Position numbers and translations under genes: made by a program. Shown one piece after another: positions 42,581-55,080 of a DNA stretch of 64,000 nt. Position 1 is the stretch's first letter. Each line of letters starts with the position of its first letter. Location: positions 178,583,411-178,647,410 of the forward strand of contig NC_071354.1 of assembly GCF_943734655.1 (NCBI RefSeq), written 5' to 3'. Source of the stretch: Sabethes cyaneus. Lineage: Eukaryota; Arthropoda; Insecta; Diptera; Culicidae. The notes beneath the pieces were generated by a model. The model did not search any database. It saw nothing but the letters and a program-made list of their open reading frames with translations, and was not told where the DNA came from.

Positions 42581-43669
42581 GCTTCTAAATTGTACAGGTA
42601 ATGAAGAAAGCGTCAGACACAGAGTAGGAATTGAGATACATGGTCAAGCTGTGGAGCCACCCACCACAGAACAGAAGTGGAAGTAGAAATCCAACCACGT
42701 ACATGCTACTTTTTACAGATACTAGCAAACCTGGCGGTAGCGAGTCACTTTTTTCCACGAAAACACACCAACGCATACGAATGCACACGAAAGCATGTGA
42801 AAGCTGCTATGTGATTGACAAATTTGAGTAAAAACTGCCGGCGTGTCGGCTACCTGCTGCGATAGTGAGAAAAACGAAAACAAATGTCAGATGCGGTACA
42901 TTTCATAAAAAATTTTCAGTAAATTTAATTTTTAACTGGTTTTCGATTGAAAACTTTACTAATTTTTTATCAGGTTTTGTAAGAAATTTGCTGTTTTACA
43001 AGTTATTTTAAAAACACTTTTAAAATAGTGAATTGAAAGAGCATAAATTTGAAGAATACTGTAAAAGTTAGTGAGGCGACTTAACTAATCGAACCCAGCA
43101 GTGATCCTAAAGCGGTTTTTGCATATTATTGGAATGTTTTTCTACTTTACAAGATCCTTATGCTTGTTTTGTATCGGTTCAAGTCAAAGTTCTGGAGATT
43201 CTAATATCTTTCAGTCTTATCGAACCATGTTGCTCCGGCACTACATGAAAATATGAATGTTCTCTTTAGTTATCCTGTATCTTGCTTGCAATAACCTGGT
43301 TTATATTAATTCCACAAAAAATAAGTTTTTACCACTCAAGCACGTGGATTTTTATAATTTAGCGTGATATGTAACCTGTTTGCTGTCGCATAAATATACA
43401 AAAACATTATTTTCTCGTATATACTGTAAACAAACCACTGACAAAGTATATACCAAAAATAAAGTACTCAATTTTCTTACATTTTGCAATAATAATTTTA
43501 CTTGTACATTGTTTCACTACATTAAGAAAATTAAAAAAGGGAACTTTTTTCCGATTCTTCAAGCAAACTGTCAACTTTCTCACCGTTCGGCTAGTTCCAA
43601 AGACCACCACCGTCAACGCATAAGTTTCTGTCGAACAGGTCAATTGGCAGTGAGCGTTCTGCTTATATA

Positions 43670-43932
43670 GACCAAATCATCATACCGTCAACTGACAGAT
43701 AGTGGCGCCCTTGTTTACATTTTGGAAAACTTTCTTTTCCGTTTATAGGGAATGTAGCGTGTATTTTAACATTTTACAGGCATAATGGGTTTTAAATTTA
43801 GTCCCAATGCTGTTTAAACTCGACTTAAACAACAAACTTGCCGTTTAAACAGCTGAAACTTTTTTGGATTCTACGGTCTGTTTGTAAACAAGGGCGCTAG
43901 TATCTGCCAGATGACGTCACCTTGATTTGGTC
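43670..43932. mobile_element. 263-bp MITE with TA duplication
   Basis: The ends GACCAAATCA are inverted repeats, and more distal paired blocks (gcgcccttgtttac) extend the TIR to about 55 bp imperfectly. TA flanks both sides (43668-43669, 43933-43934). Confidence 0.75.
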
Positions 43933-43954
43933 TATTGCTGTTATTCGCCTCTAT

Positions 43955-44138
43955 TAGAGTGACTATATACAGAGTGGCGACAATGTCAAAATTGGAATGA
44001 TAATTATCTGTCAGTGTCATTCCAATCGAGCAGACAACCTATCCAACGCGTATGCAGGAAAGAGAAAGAAAAACCTAGGATAAACCGCATTGCATACATT
44101 TGGGATGACTTGGCGCCACTCTGTATATAGTCACTCTA
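43955..44138. mobile_element. 184-bp hAT-type MITE with 8-bp target duplication
   Basis: The ends TAGAGTGACTATATACAGAG are a 27-bp near-perfect inverted repeat. The 8-mer GCCTCTAT is exact on both sides (43947-43954, 44139-44146). The element lies 22 bp from the neighbouring TA MITE. Confidence 0.9.
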
Positions 44139-44239
44139 GCCTCTATAACCTTCCCAAAGAAAAAGAAAAACAAAAAAGACTCTGTCACCATCACCAGTTT
44201 TGATCGCCGAATGGTTCGGACTTCCACTTCTGTTCTGTG

Positions 44240-46110
44240 TACTCACGCTAGTTGAAGTTAAAAAGGTGACACAAGACCTTAAAAACGGAAAGGCTGCTGG
44301 GAAGTACGGAATTCCAGCCGAACTTCTGAAAGTGGGGAGTGAGCAGCTGGACAAAGCAAGCAATCGAAAAAATCTGGATGGAAGAAAAAATGCCTTTAGA
44401 CGCTTCTCATTTCCCCGATATACAAGAAGGGACACCGACTTGATTGCAGTAACTATCGGGGCATAATGCTTCTATATTCCGCCTATAATGTATCAGAATC
44501 CTTTGTCGGCGGTTAGCAGTGTGGTTTTCGAGAAGGAAGATCGACTACGGATCAAATGTTCACCGTGCGTCAAATCCTTGAAGTATTTCGGGAATGCAAC
44601 TTGCGGACTCACCATTTGTTTGTGGATTTTAAGGCAGCGTACGATTCAATGAAAAGAAATCCATTATGGCAGATAATGCTGGAACACGACTTTTCGACCA
44701 AGCTAATAAAACTGGCTCGTACAACGCTAGACAAATCAAAATCAAGCGTCAGAATAGCTGGTGAAATATCAGATGCATTTGTGACGTTAGACGGATTGAA
44801 ACAAGGTGATGCACTCTCTAAACTACTACTGTTTAATATGTCACTTGAAGGGGGCGGTACGAAGAGCAGGCGTGCAAAAGAATGGAACCATCGTCACTCA
44901 ATCGCACATGCTCCTAGGCTTTGCGGATGACATCGACATTGTTGGTGTTGATCGTACAGCTATTGTAGAGGCATTTGTGCCTTTCAAAAGAGAATCTGCG
45001 AGAATCGGACTGATCATAAACACTACCAAAACTAAGTACACGGTTGTTAGCAGAGGTCGTGAAAGTCTAATTGATGTTGGATCTGAGGTGGAAATAGATA
45101 GGGAACGGTATGAAGTTGTCAACGAGTTCAGATATCTGGGAACTCTGGTAACATGCGACAATTACGTCACTCGAGATGTGAAGAGACGTATTCTTGCTGC
45201 CAGCGATGATTCCTCCTCAGAATAAAAAAAGAGAAGAGAAAAATTCACACTTTACTCAGTCGCGATTTATGTTGCTCCGTTTTGTTTAAACTTTTCTCTT
45301 TTTTGCTGATCGCGATTGCTCATTGTTCTTCTCATTGAGGAATAAACTGAGCAACAAAGTGTTAATACACTTTTTGGCTGCTCATGATATGGCACAATAA
45401 AATATGGCAACAATGTAATTCCCGTGCCGTTGCCTGCTGCAGTACAAGCGATTTCGAAAGTTTCTCATTTTTCGCACAATCGGAATCTAAAGTTTGTTTA
45501 TATTTCTCTTTATTTGTGGTCTGTTTCTCATTGCGTGGATGTATTTCTCATTTGTGGCAGCAGTTCTGCTCATTGTGTTGAATGAAAAAAGTTGCACTTT
45601 TTGCACAATGAGCGAGGAAATGGCAAGCCTGCTTGCTGCAAATAGGACTTTCTACGCATTCCATAGACAGCTAAAGGGACGAAGTTTGCGGACGCGTGCA
45701 AAATTAGCTATATACAAAACATCAATATTGCCGGTGGCCCTCTACGGTCATGAGTCATGGACGTTAAGAGAAGCAGATCGGCGTATACTGGGTGTATTTG
45801 AACGAAATTTTTTGTGGTCAATACTTGGCGGCAAGATAGAAAATGGTGAATGACGTAGACGCATGAACCACAAGTTGTACGAGGTGTATGATTATGACGA
45901 AATTGTGAAGCTAATCAGGCGTTACAGCGGGCTGGACGTGTAGCCCGAATGCCAGAAAAAAGGTCAACGAAAATAGTGTTCAGCAGAGATCCTGGGCGAG
46001 GTCGTTGGCTTCGAGGTAGACCACGCACTCGTTGGGTATGTGCAATCGAGGAAGATGCACGCGCAGCAGGAGTGCAAGGTGACTGCGGTTGAAAAGCAGC
46101 GCAAAGACAA
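44240..46110 (+). pseudogene. RTE-like copy D, interrupted by a hAT MITE
   Basis: Frames 44200-44466, 44556-44930, 44806-45225 and 45494-45853 read [52 protein letters not shown] (catalytic pair intact), INTTKTKYTVVSRG, VVNEFRYLGTLVTCDN, then (after the MITE) ANRTFYAFHRQLKGRS, LPVALYGHESWTLRE and VFERNFLWSILGG. One frameshift falls near 44840. It diverges from copies C, E, F and G, so it is a distinct subfamily. It runs into a purine-rich tail. Confidence 0.8.
45201..45631. mobile_element. 431-bp hAT-like insertion with 8-bp target duplication in copy D
   Basis: CTTGCTGC is exact on both sides (45193-45200, 45632-45639), and removing one copy plus the insert restores the host codons (RRILAA-NRTF). 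The ends CAGCGATGATTCC and CAGGCTTGCCATTTCC (minus) are a weak inverted repeat. The interior has repeated TTCTCATT motifs. No transposase. Confidence 0.75.
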
Positions 46111-46480
46111 CAAAAATGCGATGAAAAGATAATGGAAAAGTGATGAACAGATGGCGAAAATACAATGAAAAGTAAATGAAAAGACGATGAAAGAAGACAA
46201 AAATACGACAGAAATAATAGGAAAATACGTAAAACAGACAAGTAACAACAAACAAAAACATGTAATGCAACAAAACATGCAAAAAGAGCACAAAAAGCTG
46301 AAAAATATACGACGACAAGACTAGAAGCAAAAAAGGCAGTAAAAGAACAACATACAGGACGATGAAAACAGGACAAACAAGAGAACAAAGGCGAACAGCT
46401 AAGACACAGAAGACGACGAATACAAAATAAAGATACTAAAGAGATGACAAAAGACGGCGAAAAGGCGTCGAAAAGACAAA
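46085..46480 (+). repeat. Purine-rich low-complexity tract after RTE copy D
   Basis: About 390 bases with strongly depleted T on the plus strand, built of degenerate GATGAAAAG / GACAAAAATACG-like units. The long minus-strand frames over it (for example 45915-46388, rich in Phe, Cys and Leu) are composition artefacts. Confidence 0.7.
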
Positions 46481-46663
46481 TCTATGTAAAAAGAAAGTGT
46501 AGTATATTAGAAAACAGTAAACATCGAAAATAATTTACCTTTTTCAGCAAAACTAACACCTAATACTAACAAACTGTCAAATGAAGCACAAATGACAGTT
46601 AAACATTCATTTAAACTGACATTTAATTAAAAACTGGATTGAATTTCGTTTTTTTTTAAATTT

Positions 46664-46852
46664 TTGAAATCAAATTACAACCCTTTCTTCGGTGATAAAT
46701 ACACAGATAGTAAAACGCTGTTGAGAGCAACTGCCGAAATCTATCAAATAAAAATCGAAGATCAAGTGCCGGAAACAAAATGTAGCGCCTGTATTTTACT
46801 TCACGAACAAGAAAGTAGTTATTTAGACGTAAAAATTTTTTGTGTAAAATGA
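46664..46852 (+). CDS. Possible ZAD-like zinc-binding half domain (weak)
   Basis: The 62-residue frame contains TLLRATAEIYQIKIEDQVPE followed by C-x2-C spaced to a later Cys, which resembles the second half of insect ZAD domains (hydrophobic helix, I-x-I, D-x-x-P, C-x2-C, later C). The first Cys pair expected upstream is missing and the frame ends after IFCVK. It could be a relic exon or chance. Confidence 0.2.
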   Translation: MKSNYNPFFGDKYTDSKTLLRATAEIYQIKIEDQVPETKCSACILLHEQESSYLDVKIFCVK

Positions 46853-46859
46853 ATTTGAA

Positions 46860-49800
46860 TTTCTTCCATTTTTTCTTGAAAGAAATTGTTTATTCTTTAA
46901 TTTTTGCAGGAATGGGCATTATAGTAATATGTAAAATAAAACTTCTACTAAAACATTTTAACTTAGGTATCCTGGCATCTATCATTTAATCACATTCACT
47001 ACGGTACTGCGTTACTGAAGTACTAAAATCTGGTTCACAAACTATTTGTGGCATAATTTCGTCGCACAGTCTGCAGCGATTGCTACAAACCCTTTTGGAA
47101 TTGCTCACCGGAAGAGCATGCCAGACAGTCCGTTCAGACACAGCGAGCTGCAACTGGCTGAAAAGTGTAAACAAACCATAATACTAATTATCACAAAGCA
47201 AATACAAAACACCCTGAGAACACTGAGCCGGGGAATTCGATTTCGTCATATTGCATATCCGTGCCGTGTAGCATTAGTAAACATTTCATCAACACAGACT
47301 AGATAGAGGAGCTGAGTAACACGAGACGCACGTTCCATGATGGTTGGGGCTTAATTTATAGCCGACGAATCGGGAGTGCCAGCCTCGCAAGAAAGAAAGA
47401 TAGTAGGTATAGTGGGTATCAATCGCCAGCAATCCAAATTTTTTCGTTCATAACCTATGACTGTGTTACAGCAGCTGCGACAAGGAAGGAACGCATAGTA
47501 AAAGGTATAAAAATAAAACTCAATTTATAGTTGTGACAGTATTGGATTGCATTTCGACTGAATTGCACAGTGCTGGATTACATGACTAATATCTGCGCAG
47601 ATACATTGTTATTCCTCTTAAATTTTGGGTTTAGCTTTGGTTCGTACAATTTACGTAATCGGTGTGATCAAGCTTCAAGCTTCGTAACCGTTCATCATAA
47701 CTAACGGTTCGCCACCGTCGTCTGAGGCTATACCGAATATCATCAATAATTAGGTTTGGCAGTACTCTAACTTTTAACAAGCTACATTTTAGATGGTCAT
47801 CATCGAAAATGATAATTGCAACCGTGGAATTGTGGCTTGAAATAGTTGAGTAGGTGCTCGTTTTGAGCTCTTCCGGTTGGAAGCTGCTGTCACTGGCTGG
47901 AGCTTGAACTGTTCCATTGTTTTCGGTTGTACTTTTTTGCTGGTTGTATAATAATAGCTTATTGCATATTGAATAACTTTAGATCATAATAAAGACAAAC
48001 ATGTAAACAAATTCCCAGTGAAAGTGTTAGTAATTTTACGTAGAAGTTCCCAAACAGTATGGCTAACTACACTGAAATTAATTTGAATAAGTTGTGCTCA
48101 TTTTAAACATTTTAGAAATGTTAACTCAAAGAAAATCAACACAATGTTAAAATCCAAATGAAGAGTTGAAAAGTTGAAGAACCGTGGAATTACGATTCCT
48201 TCAAACAGCATCTAAAAACAATGTAAAGTTTCAATTTACTCTTACAGTAATGGCGCGTCCGTCGCATTGTCGTTGCCCCCAAGTAAGCCAAACTGAGAAA
48301 ACGGGAGACACATTTAATGTAAGTGCCACTACTGGCAGCGGTAGGTACATGCGGCCAATCTGCACAGGAACAGCTAGCTCGCACAAAAGTGTAATTAAGT
48401 TAGTCCATGAATTTTAAGTGTCGCCCGATTCCGCTTTTTGTGCCGATGCCAGGAAAATACGGACATGTTTACGATCTCCCCAGAGAGGGGGAACAGGGTA
48501 AGGCAGCATCGCTCGATATTTCATTTCAATTACCTAGATTGGCGACGACTAGCCTCGAGCTTCTTGTGACTCTCCATGCTTGGGTGAAAATTTTGTTGAC
48601 TATTCGGAAAATCCTGTTTGTGTCAGGTGTGGAAATCTTGAAATTATTACTTTTTGTATGAAAATTTGTTAACATGAATTTAACTAATGAGTTTTTTTTG
48701 ATAAACTATTTCTGTCTCAACAAGATTGAGTTTGAAAATGTTGGCCAACAAGGGTTCAGCATAATATTTATAACAATAAGAGAGATGCGAGAGGTTTGGA
48801 AAAAAATGTTTATATTGCAGAGAAAAGTTATGCTAATAAACTGAGCCGGATGCAAACAAAGCAAATCTGGCTAGCTTTGCAGCAAGCTCGGCACGAATCA
48901 TTTAACTGTAGTATGTTTTGCTGCATAAACTGATCCAAATTGCGAACTAGCGGCGGAGGCGATGAAAACATGCCAAGGGGGCACGGAAAAAACGGGAGGC
49001 AGCTGGAGCAAACCGGACCGGAATGCGGTGTTGCTGCGATACTGCAGGAAGAACAATCTTCTAGGTACTCGAGCTGAAACGAATGTTGCTTATGATAGTA
49101 AATACTGGTTTCGTGTACCGTGGCACCATTAGTTACAGGATTACCCGGAGAAGATCTACACATCTTGATTCACGTTGTACGATATGAAGATGCATACATT
49201 AGGACGGTACTAGTTCAACCGAGACCGAGGCTTCGGTCGACGCTTTTATGGCACGACTGGCTAAACCGTAGCAAGTATAATCCCGTTTCAACAGCCAATA
49301 GAGCGCATCGGCAATTACCTGTACCTGCGATCTGTATTAGTTAGCAAGGGGATTTTTCCTTTCTTCCTATGATTGCCACAGCACAGCCAACGAAACAAAC
49401 CTAATCGATGAACACAATGCCGTGTTATCTGTACCGCAGTTGAAAAAGTCAATAACGGCTAGGCCAGCTATCTAATAAGCCACAGACAGGTAGAACGACA
49501 CCGGCGAAAACTGAAGGGACGGTGTCACGTGTCTCGATTTTATTGTCCTGCCGCCAGTCTGACCCAGGCTGGATGGGAAGGGCAAAATTCTCTTCGCTGC
49601 TGCTGGATTCAATACTGAAATATTAATTCTATATGGCAGGCTGGCTGACCGGTTTATGTTTGCACTATAACTTATCAGTATGCAAAGTACGTTTGATTTC
49701 ATTTCGATTTGTTATTGAAATTTTACCGATTGCAGGGCATTGGGTGGTCGGTCAATTTTGATAACCCATAATTGTTTGATGATTGCCTGCGTGCCGCAGT

Positions 49801-51480
49801 GAATATGAATTACCTACTACGCTCAAAGCGGTTTCAAGTAAAATAAATAAAATTTCAATCAATTTTCATAATCTATGTATGTTTAATGTCCATTAAATGT
49901 GAAGTTATTTTCCGCCTCGCTATTCCACTTCGGCGGAAGGTCAGTTTGCACACCTGCTTCGGTACAAGGTTATTAGTTCTCATTAGCGCGACGTCCTGTA
50001 ATGGAGCGTAATAAATAGCATAATCTACAAACAAATTAGAGGATGCAACAATGTAAATATTTTCTCTCACACCTTAATTGTGGAGGAAAAAAAACCTGCT
50101 CTCTGGTGATGACCGTTGGATGTGGCTGGCTCTGGCTCATTGCACAAGATATTTGTAAAGATCAAAATGCGCATCCATTAGTGTAATCTCCTTCCCAGCG
50201 TCTTAAGCAGATGGTTCTTCGTACTGCATATATTAAGATGTCGGTTGAGTCAGAAGAAGATAATGAAAAGAATACTCTTACCGAGAGGTAATATCCAACT
50301 TCAATTACTTCGAATGTTTTACATTAATTCTTGAATTGTTAATGTTCCGTTTGATTCTATTTTAACAAACATTACTATCCTTTCATTTAGATAGCCAACC
50401 TTCCTCTAGTTTACAAAGAAAATCACTAGCAGCAATCGAGATACGTGAATGAAAGAACGATAAGGGACTTCTAGTTTTCTTTCCGTTTTTTTGAAGAAAT
50501 AAGTATAATCCAGAACCAAGTTGAACGAACCATGATTTCATGGTTTGTTTCTTAACTGGCAGACCTCTTATTTAGTAGTTAATTTAATACGAAACTAAGA
50601 AATGTCGAACGTTTATATGTCGGTACCTAACTTTCAAACAGTACAATTTGCTTCGTTTTATTAACTTGTGGTGTTAATAAATGGCTAAAGTTATCGTTTA
50701 AACGAATCGCTCCCCTGCTGTTGCTTATTTCAGTTTTATTACAGCAAATTTTAAATGAAAATGTCAAACGAAAAGAGCAATTGTTGAACGTTTATTATGT
50801 GCCCGTTTGAATAGCTTAACGTTTCTCGCTTTATTTACCTTTGATGTGCAATCGAACCAATCGAATAGTTGGAAGTTACCTATTAAAAACCCGTTGCAGC
50901 AGTTTACTAGGTTCTCATTAGCTTGTAATCACAACTGGTAAATGAAGAAATAAAGCGGCAACTTTATTGTGCGCCATTTGTGTGGTGTGATTTTTTTTTT
51001 TCTTTCGTTTAATTTCTTGTCTCGTATGGTTTTACCAATAAACAACACGATAGCACGATTTGCCAGGCAAACATCAATCAGTACTAATGATAGAAAGTGT
51101 GAATAAATAATATAAATTGTATTAGGTAATATGTCATGCTTTCAAATGGTGTGAAACTAAGTTTCAACTTCAACTTCAATGGTTAATCAGCAATTGTATC
51201 CTCCAGTCCAAATATAAGCAAATATCGTTGACAGAATTTCGCACAAAAAGCGAAAGGCTGATCCTGAGACACTGCCCCGTTATTGACGTAAAAAGCAAAA
51301 CAAAACAAAGCCGAGGTTGTTATTGACCTAGGAACGTCGTTATTTATGAAAATACTTTCATTTAAAGCCTAGCTGAAAGTAAATGCGGACGCATAGAACA
51401 ACCTATAGTTCGGAACTACAGTATTGCAAAAAACTCCATGAATGACTGGATTGCTGTATTTTTATTCAGATTTAAGTTTC
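46860..51480. other. 4.6 kb without a recognised gene or element
   Basis: AT-rich sequence. Short frames such as 47046-47306, 48184-48661, 48828-49163 and 49873-50070 have no domain I recognise and no conserved-looking splice context. No terminal repeats were found by reading. Confidence 0.35.
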
Positions 51481-51539
51481 ACAGTAGATGTGTACTCCGA
51501 TTCTGGTTCTGGCGTGCTCTGGTTCTGATATAATCTCAA

Positions 51540-52237
51540 ATTTTTTTCTTAATAGACCTCATTATACCATGCACAGCTGAAAATACGCATTTCTTAGCAC
51601 TATTAGCTGTCCCCCTCTTCGCCGAATTCGTTGTTCGACCATTGCCCAAAATTCCGGACAAGAAATCAACATTATTTGCTGCATAACATTCTAGCACCAC
51701 TTTAAAGTAGTGACAGTTAGCTAAATAAATCTTCAGTCCACAGCTACATACTCCCTGCCAGATCAATGCCTTTTTTGCGAATTTATCAGCAAATACGAAC
51801 TTATACCTGCATGGCACATCGCCACGCCCAGGTTCAAAGTAAAATTTTTGATCGGGAAACTGCTCGAAATCCTTTTTCACGTAGGTTTCATCGTCCATCA
51901 AAATATATCCGTTGAATTTTGTCGAAACTTGCTCGTACAAGCGCCTAGCATGCTTCCTGGCTACCAAATTCTGCTTCAAGTGCGGACTCGGATGTTTACT
52001 GGCACGGTTAGACCTATAACCTTCTCGAGCGAGAATATTCCGCGTGGTTTGATAGTTGGTATCAAACCTTCTAGCCACTTTCCGGATTGGACTTGACGCA
52101 CTTTAATAACTTCTCTTGAGCTCTCAGTCCCTAGTTTCGGTTTCTTTAAAAGATCTTTGTCGCCTTTCCACACCTACGTTCTCCTTATAAACTTTCAGAA
52201 CATCGCATACTGTTAATTTTGACATGTTTAGCACTTT
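51540..52237 (-). pseudogene. Mariner-type transposase (D37E-like) with internal deletion
   Basis: Minus frames from 52237 read LTKVLNMSKLTVCDVLKVYK (helix-turn-helix), then in 51536-52078 RRFDTNYQTTRNILAREGYR (second HTH), LMDDETYVKKDFEQFPDQ (first catalytic Asp), VFADKFAKKALIWQGVCSCG. The text then jumps to LANCHYFKVVLECYAANNVDF, skipping roughly 50 residues that should hold the ECLQKRLLPF and FWPD second-Asp block. The N-terminal part is also frameshifted. Non-functional, but the best-preserved mariner of this type here. Confidence 0.8.
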
Positions 52238-52517
52238 AGTCAACTTTGATCCAAACTATGGATCAGGATTTTTCAGGTGTTTGTATGTATATGATTTTGT
52301 TACGTCGCGACGCGTCGTTGGAGTTCCAATTTGTACCGCTCCGCAACGTAGTGGAATATTTTGACGAAACTTGCTCCATTTGTTCTTCCCAAACATGTAA
52401 ACAAAGTCAAGTCAAACGCACGAGGGGCTACCAGATTTACTGTTACTCAGAAGCTTGCGGATGCATAATACGTATCTGTGAAAATAATCATCTGAATGAT
52501 CTGATTCTATGAATATT

Positions 52518-53661
52518 TTATTTATTTATTTACTGGTCTTCGACTATGTCGCACAGGCAGTTCTTAATATAGACTTATTCTAAGTTTAAAGGTATTTCTG
52601 GTTACATTTAAATCGTAACAGTCAGACACAATATTAAATTCACGAGAACACACGTCAATTGGATTACTTCGGGCGAAGAGAGTACGATGTAACGGCAGTC
52701 TAAAGAAATCCGCTCGTCGGATATGCCTAGGTGGTACGTTGAACCGAACTTGGCCTAGCAGCTCCGGGCTATCAATATTACTTTCCAGAAGATCGTATAT
52801 AAACAAGCTTTGCAACATAGTTCTCCTGTTGGTCAAAGTAGGTAGGCGTATAAGAGCACATCGGTGTTCATACGGAGGCAGACGAATTGGATCATTCCAG
52901 GGTAGCATTCGCAGAGCATATCGAATGAAGTGACGCTGGATTCGTTCAATCTGGTTGATATGGACAGCAGCATGGTAGGGTGCCCATACAAGCACAACAT
53001 ATTCCAGAATACTGCGTACGATCGCACAGTAGAGCGACTTCAGGCAATAGATATCGTCGAACTGCTGCGTATTCCTTTTAATGAAGCCCAGCATAGCGTA
53101 AGCCTTAGCGGTAGTAACTGCAACATGCTGAGCAAAACATAATTTGCTGTCCAAGAGAATGCCCAAAATTTTAACAGAATTGACTCGGGTAATACTGACA
53201 GTTTCCATTTTATAATCAAACAAGATTATGCGTCTATTTCTGCAAAATGAGATGACGTTGCATTTTTGAACATTCATGTCCACCCCGTTCAGTGAGCACC
53301 AATTTAACAGCAAGTCGATGTCGGATTGTATGGTACTGCAGTCAATCGGTGATGTAACTACTCGAAAAAACATCAGGTCGTCGGCAAACATATACTTAGG
53401 AGACCTTATAGTTGAGCGTAAATCATTTACAACAAGAACAAATAATAGCGGCCCCAGGTGGCTTCCTTGGGGTAGTCCAGAGAGTATTTCAAATGGAATA
53501 GAGCTAGTTCCATTTACGCGAACAATTGCATTACGACCGGTAAGGTATGATAGTATCCATCGTGTCAGCCATTCAGGAAAACCGATTTTATCAAGCTTCG
53601 CTATCATCAAATTGTGTGGTACCCTATCGAAGGCTTTAGCAAAATCAACATACACGGCGTC
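52518..53661 (-). mobile_element. 5'-truncated Jockey/CR1-like non-LTR retrotransposon
   Basis: A single open frame (52564-53655) encodes most of an RT: palm start VDFAKAFDRVPHNLMIAKL, SGLPQGSHLGPLLF, the catalytic MFADDLMFF, MNVQKCNVISF, ILGILLDSKLCFAQHV, and the C-terminal RCALIRLPTLTNRR and RVRFNVP-like RFNVPPRHIRRADFF. The 3' end on minus is a TAAA-type tail (TTTATTTATT on plus near 52519). GAATATT occurs at both boundaries (52511-52517, 53662-53668) as a likely target duplication. The endonuclease is missing. The frame is intact over 363 codons, so insertion was probably recent. Confidence 0.85.
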
Positions 53662-53859
53662 GAATATTCTACCTCATGACACGGGCACTCGCTCGTCAAG
53701 CAGACTGTGCAGGCTTATCTGCTGCCATCAGGTTCTGTGCAGCTACCTCGTCCGCTTTGTTCGTTGCAGAATGCCAGTTGGCCTTAAATTTTCAACAGTT
53801 CTCGCTTCCAACAGTTTTTTTTTGGGTTTTCTACAGGTTCCGCTCAACAGATAGCCCAA

Positions 53860-54420
53860 TATTTCACGATTGGGCGAAACGATGGCGTATTGGATGAAAA
53901 GGTTTTTATTCATTCCGTGATTTTTGTTCAGTAATGGATGCAAAATCCGGTCAAAGCAGCACAGAACAATCGTGTTGCTACAGAACAGGTAATAAACCTG
54001 TATACAGATACCGATTCATGTAAATTTCCTGCCAGACGGTTTCGATTGCAATGTAAATTTTGCATTTTAAGTCACAGGAATAGATGTTTGTGAATTTGAC
54101 AGTTTCATATGCTTGAAAATGTCTGCCACCAACTAGGAAGCTGTATGAAGCCTGACTTGACGTATTTTTCGCCGGTCATCACCAATCAATCGAACTTCAC
54201 CAGTAATATCGTGCAAAAGCTTCCGGAATGGTACTTTGGCCGTCTTATTTTGTTTACTTAAGTTGTTTATGATCTTCTAGATCTCGAGCGGAGGGGTTGG
54301 TTTCCGCACTCTTTCTGTCATCACTGCGACTTTCGGCTTTCGCTGTCTCCCAGTTCCAGGTTTTCTGCCTGTTAATTAACTTTCCCGAACACTTTTATCA
54401 CGTTAGTGGCAGTTTAGCTG
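53860..54420 (-). pseudogene. Decayed mariner-type transposase
   Basis: Minus pieces read [51 protein letters not shown] and a remnant of the second catalytic block (DFAS...), collinear with 14700-15240. It lies just upstream (on minus) of the RT element, separated by about 200 bp. Confidence 0.65.
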
Positions 54421-54569
54421 GGTACTTCAAGCCACAACATCGCAAACCTGACGTTGGAATAATTCTGATTTGATTTTGCTTGGGCACCCGTCGTATAAGG
54501 GAAGAGCAAATTTCAAAATTAAAATAGAAATATTATGCTGTACGTACACACCCATAAAAGCACACATTT

Positions 54570-54885
54570 TGGTTTTTCTGTTTTTCTTGTCTCTGACTTT
54601 TTCGCGGTTCAACGTAAACTCTATTTTTATTTAAGTGTAGGAGCGTTTGATGAGAAGAATCGTAAGCTGGACGGAACTGGGAGAATTTCGATATTAGGCA
54701 AAAAATATATTGCTGCTTTAGGCAATTAAACGATTACCACAACCATGTTGAACTCACGTTGAACTCACATCGAAATTTTCCCAGTTTCATTCAGTCTACC
54801 ATTCTTCTCACCAAACGCTCTTCCACTTAAATAAACATAGAGTTTACGTTGGACCGCGAAAAGGTCAGAGACAAGTAAAACGGAA
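54570..54885. repeat. Imperfect inverted repeat, arms about 120 bp
   Basis: The left arm (54570-54690) and right arm (54768-54885) share, in opposite orientation, cttgtctctgac, cgcggt-caacgtaaactcta, atttaagtg and gcgttt-gagaagaat. A third partial copy in the same orientation as the right arm lies at 55095-55165 (cgaaattttcccagtttcat, accattcttctt). The arms could be two opposed copies of one short element. Confidence 0.7.
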
Positions 54886-55016
54886 AGCACACCCGGTGTG
54901 CTATAGAATGACGGTGAGCACCAGACTGCTAGTTCCTACCACAATTTAGTCGATAATCGTCTGTCTTCTCGGTGGTAATGGTATATGGAAATTAGATTTG
55001 AGACTAACTAAGAGTT

Positions 55017-55080
55017 TAATTGTCTGAAGCACTTGGGTACCAACCTAGAAATTGTGGGTTGGAGTCCCACTTACCATTAA
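55017..55080 (+). repeat. tRNA-like sequence, possible SINE
   Basis: TTAATTGTCTGAAGCA resembles box A and GGTTGGAGTCCC resembles box B, about 35 bases apart. A comparable pattern (GGTTCAATGGTTGTCT... on minus) occurs near 62400-62470. Neither folds convincingly by eye. Confidence 0.3.

Noticed and set aside
45915..46388. 157-codon minus frame rich in Phe, Cys and Leu, like a membrane protein
   Set aside because: It is the reverse of a purine-rich low-complexity tract; several overlapping frames show the same composition.
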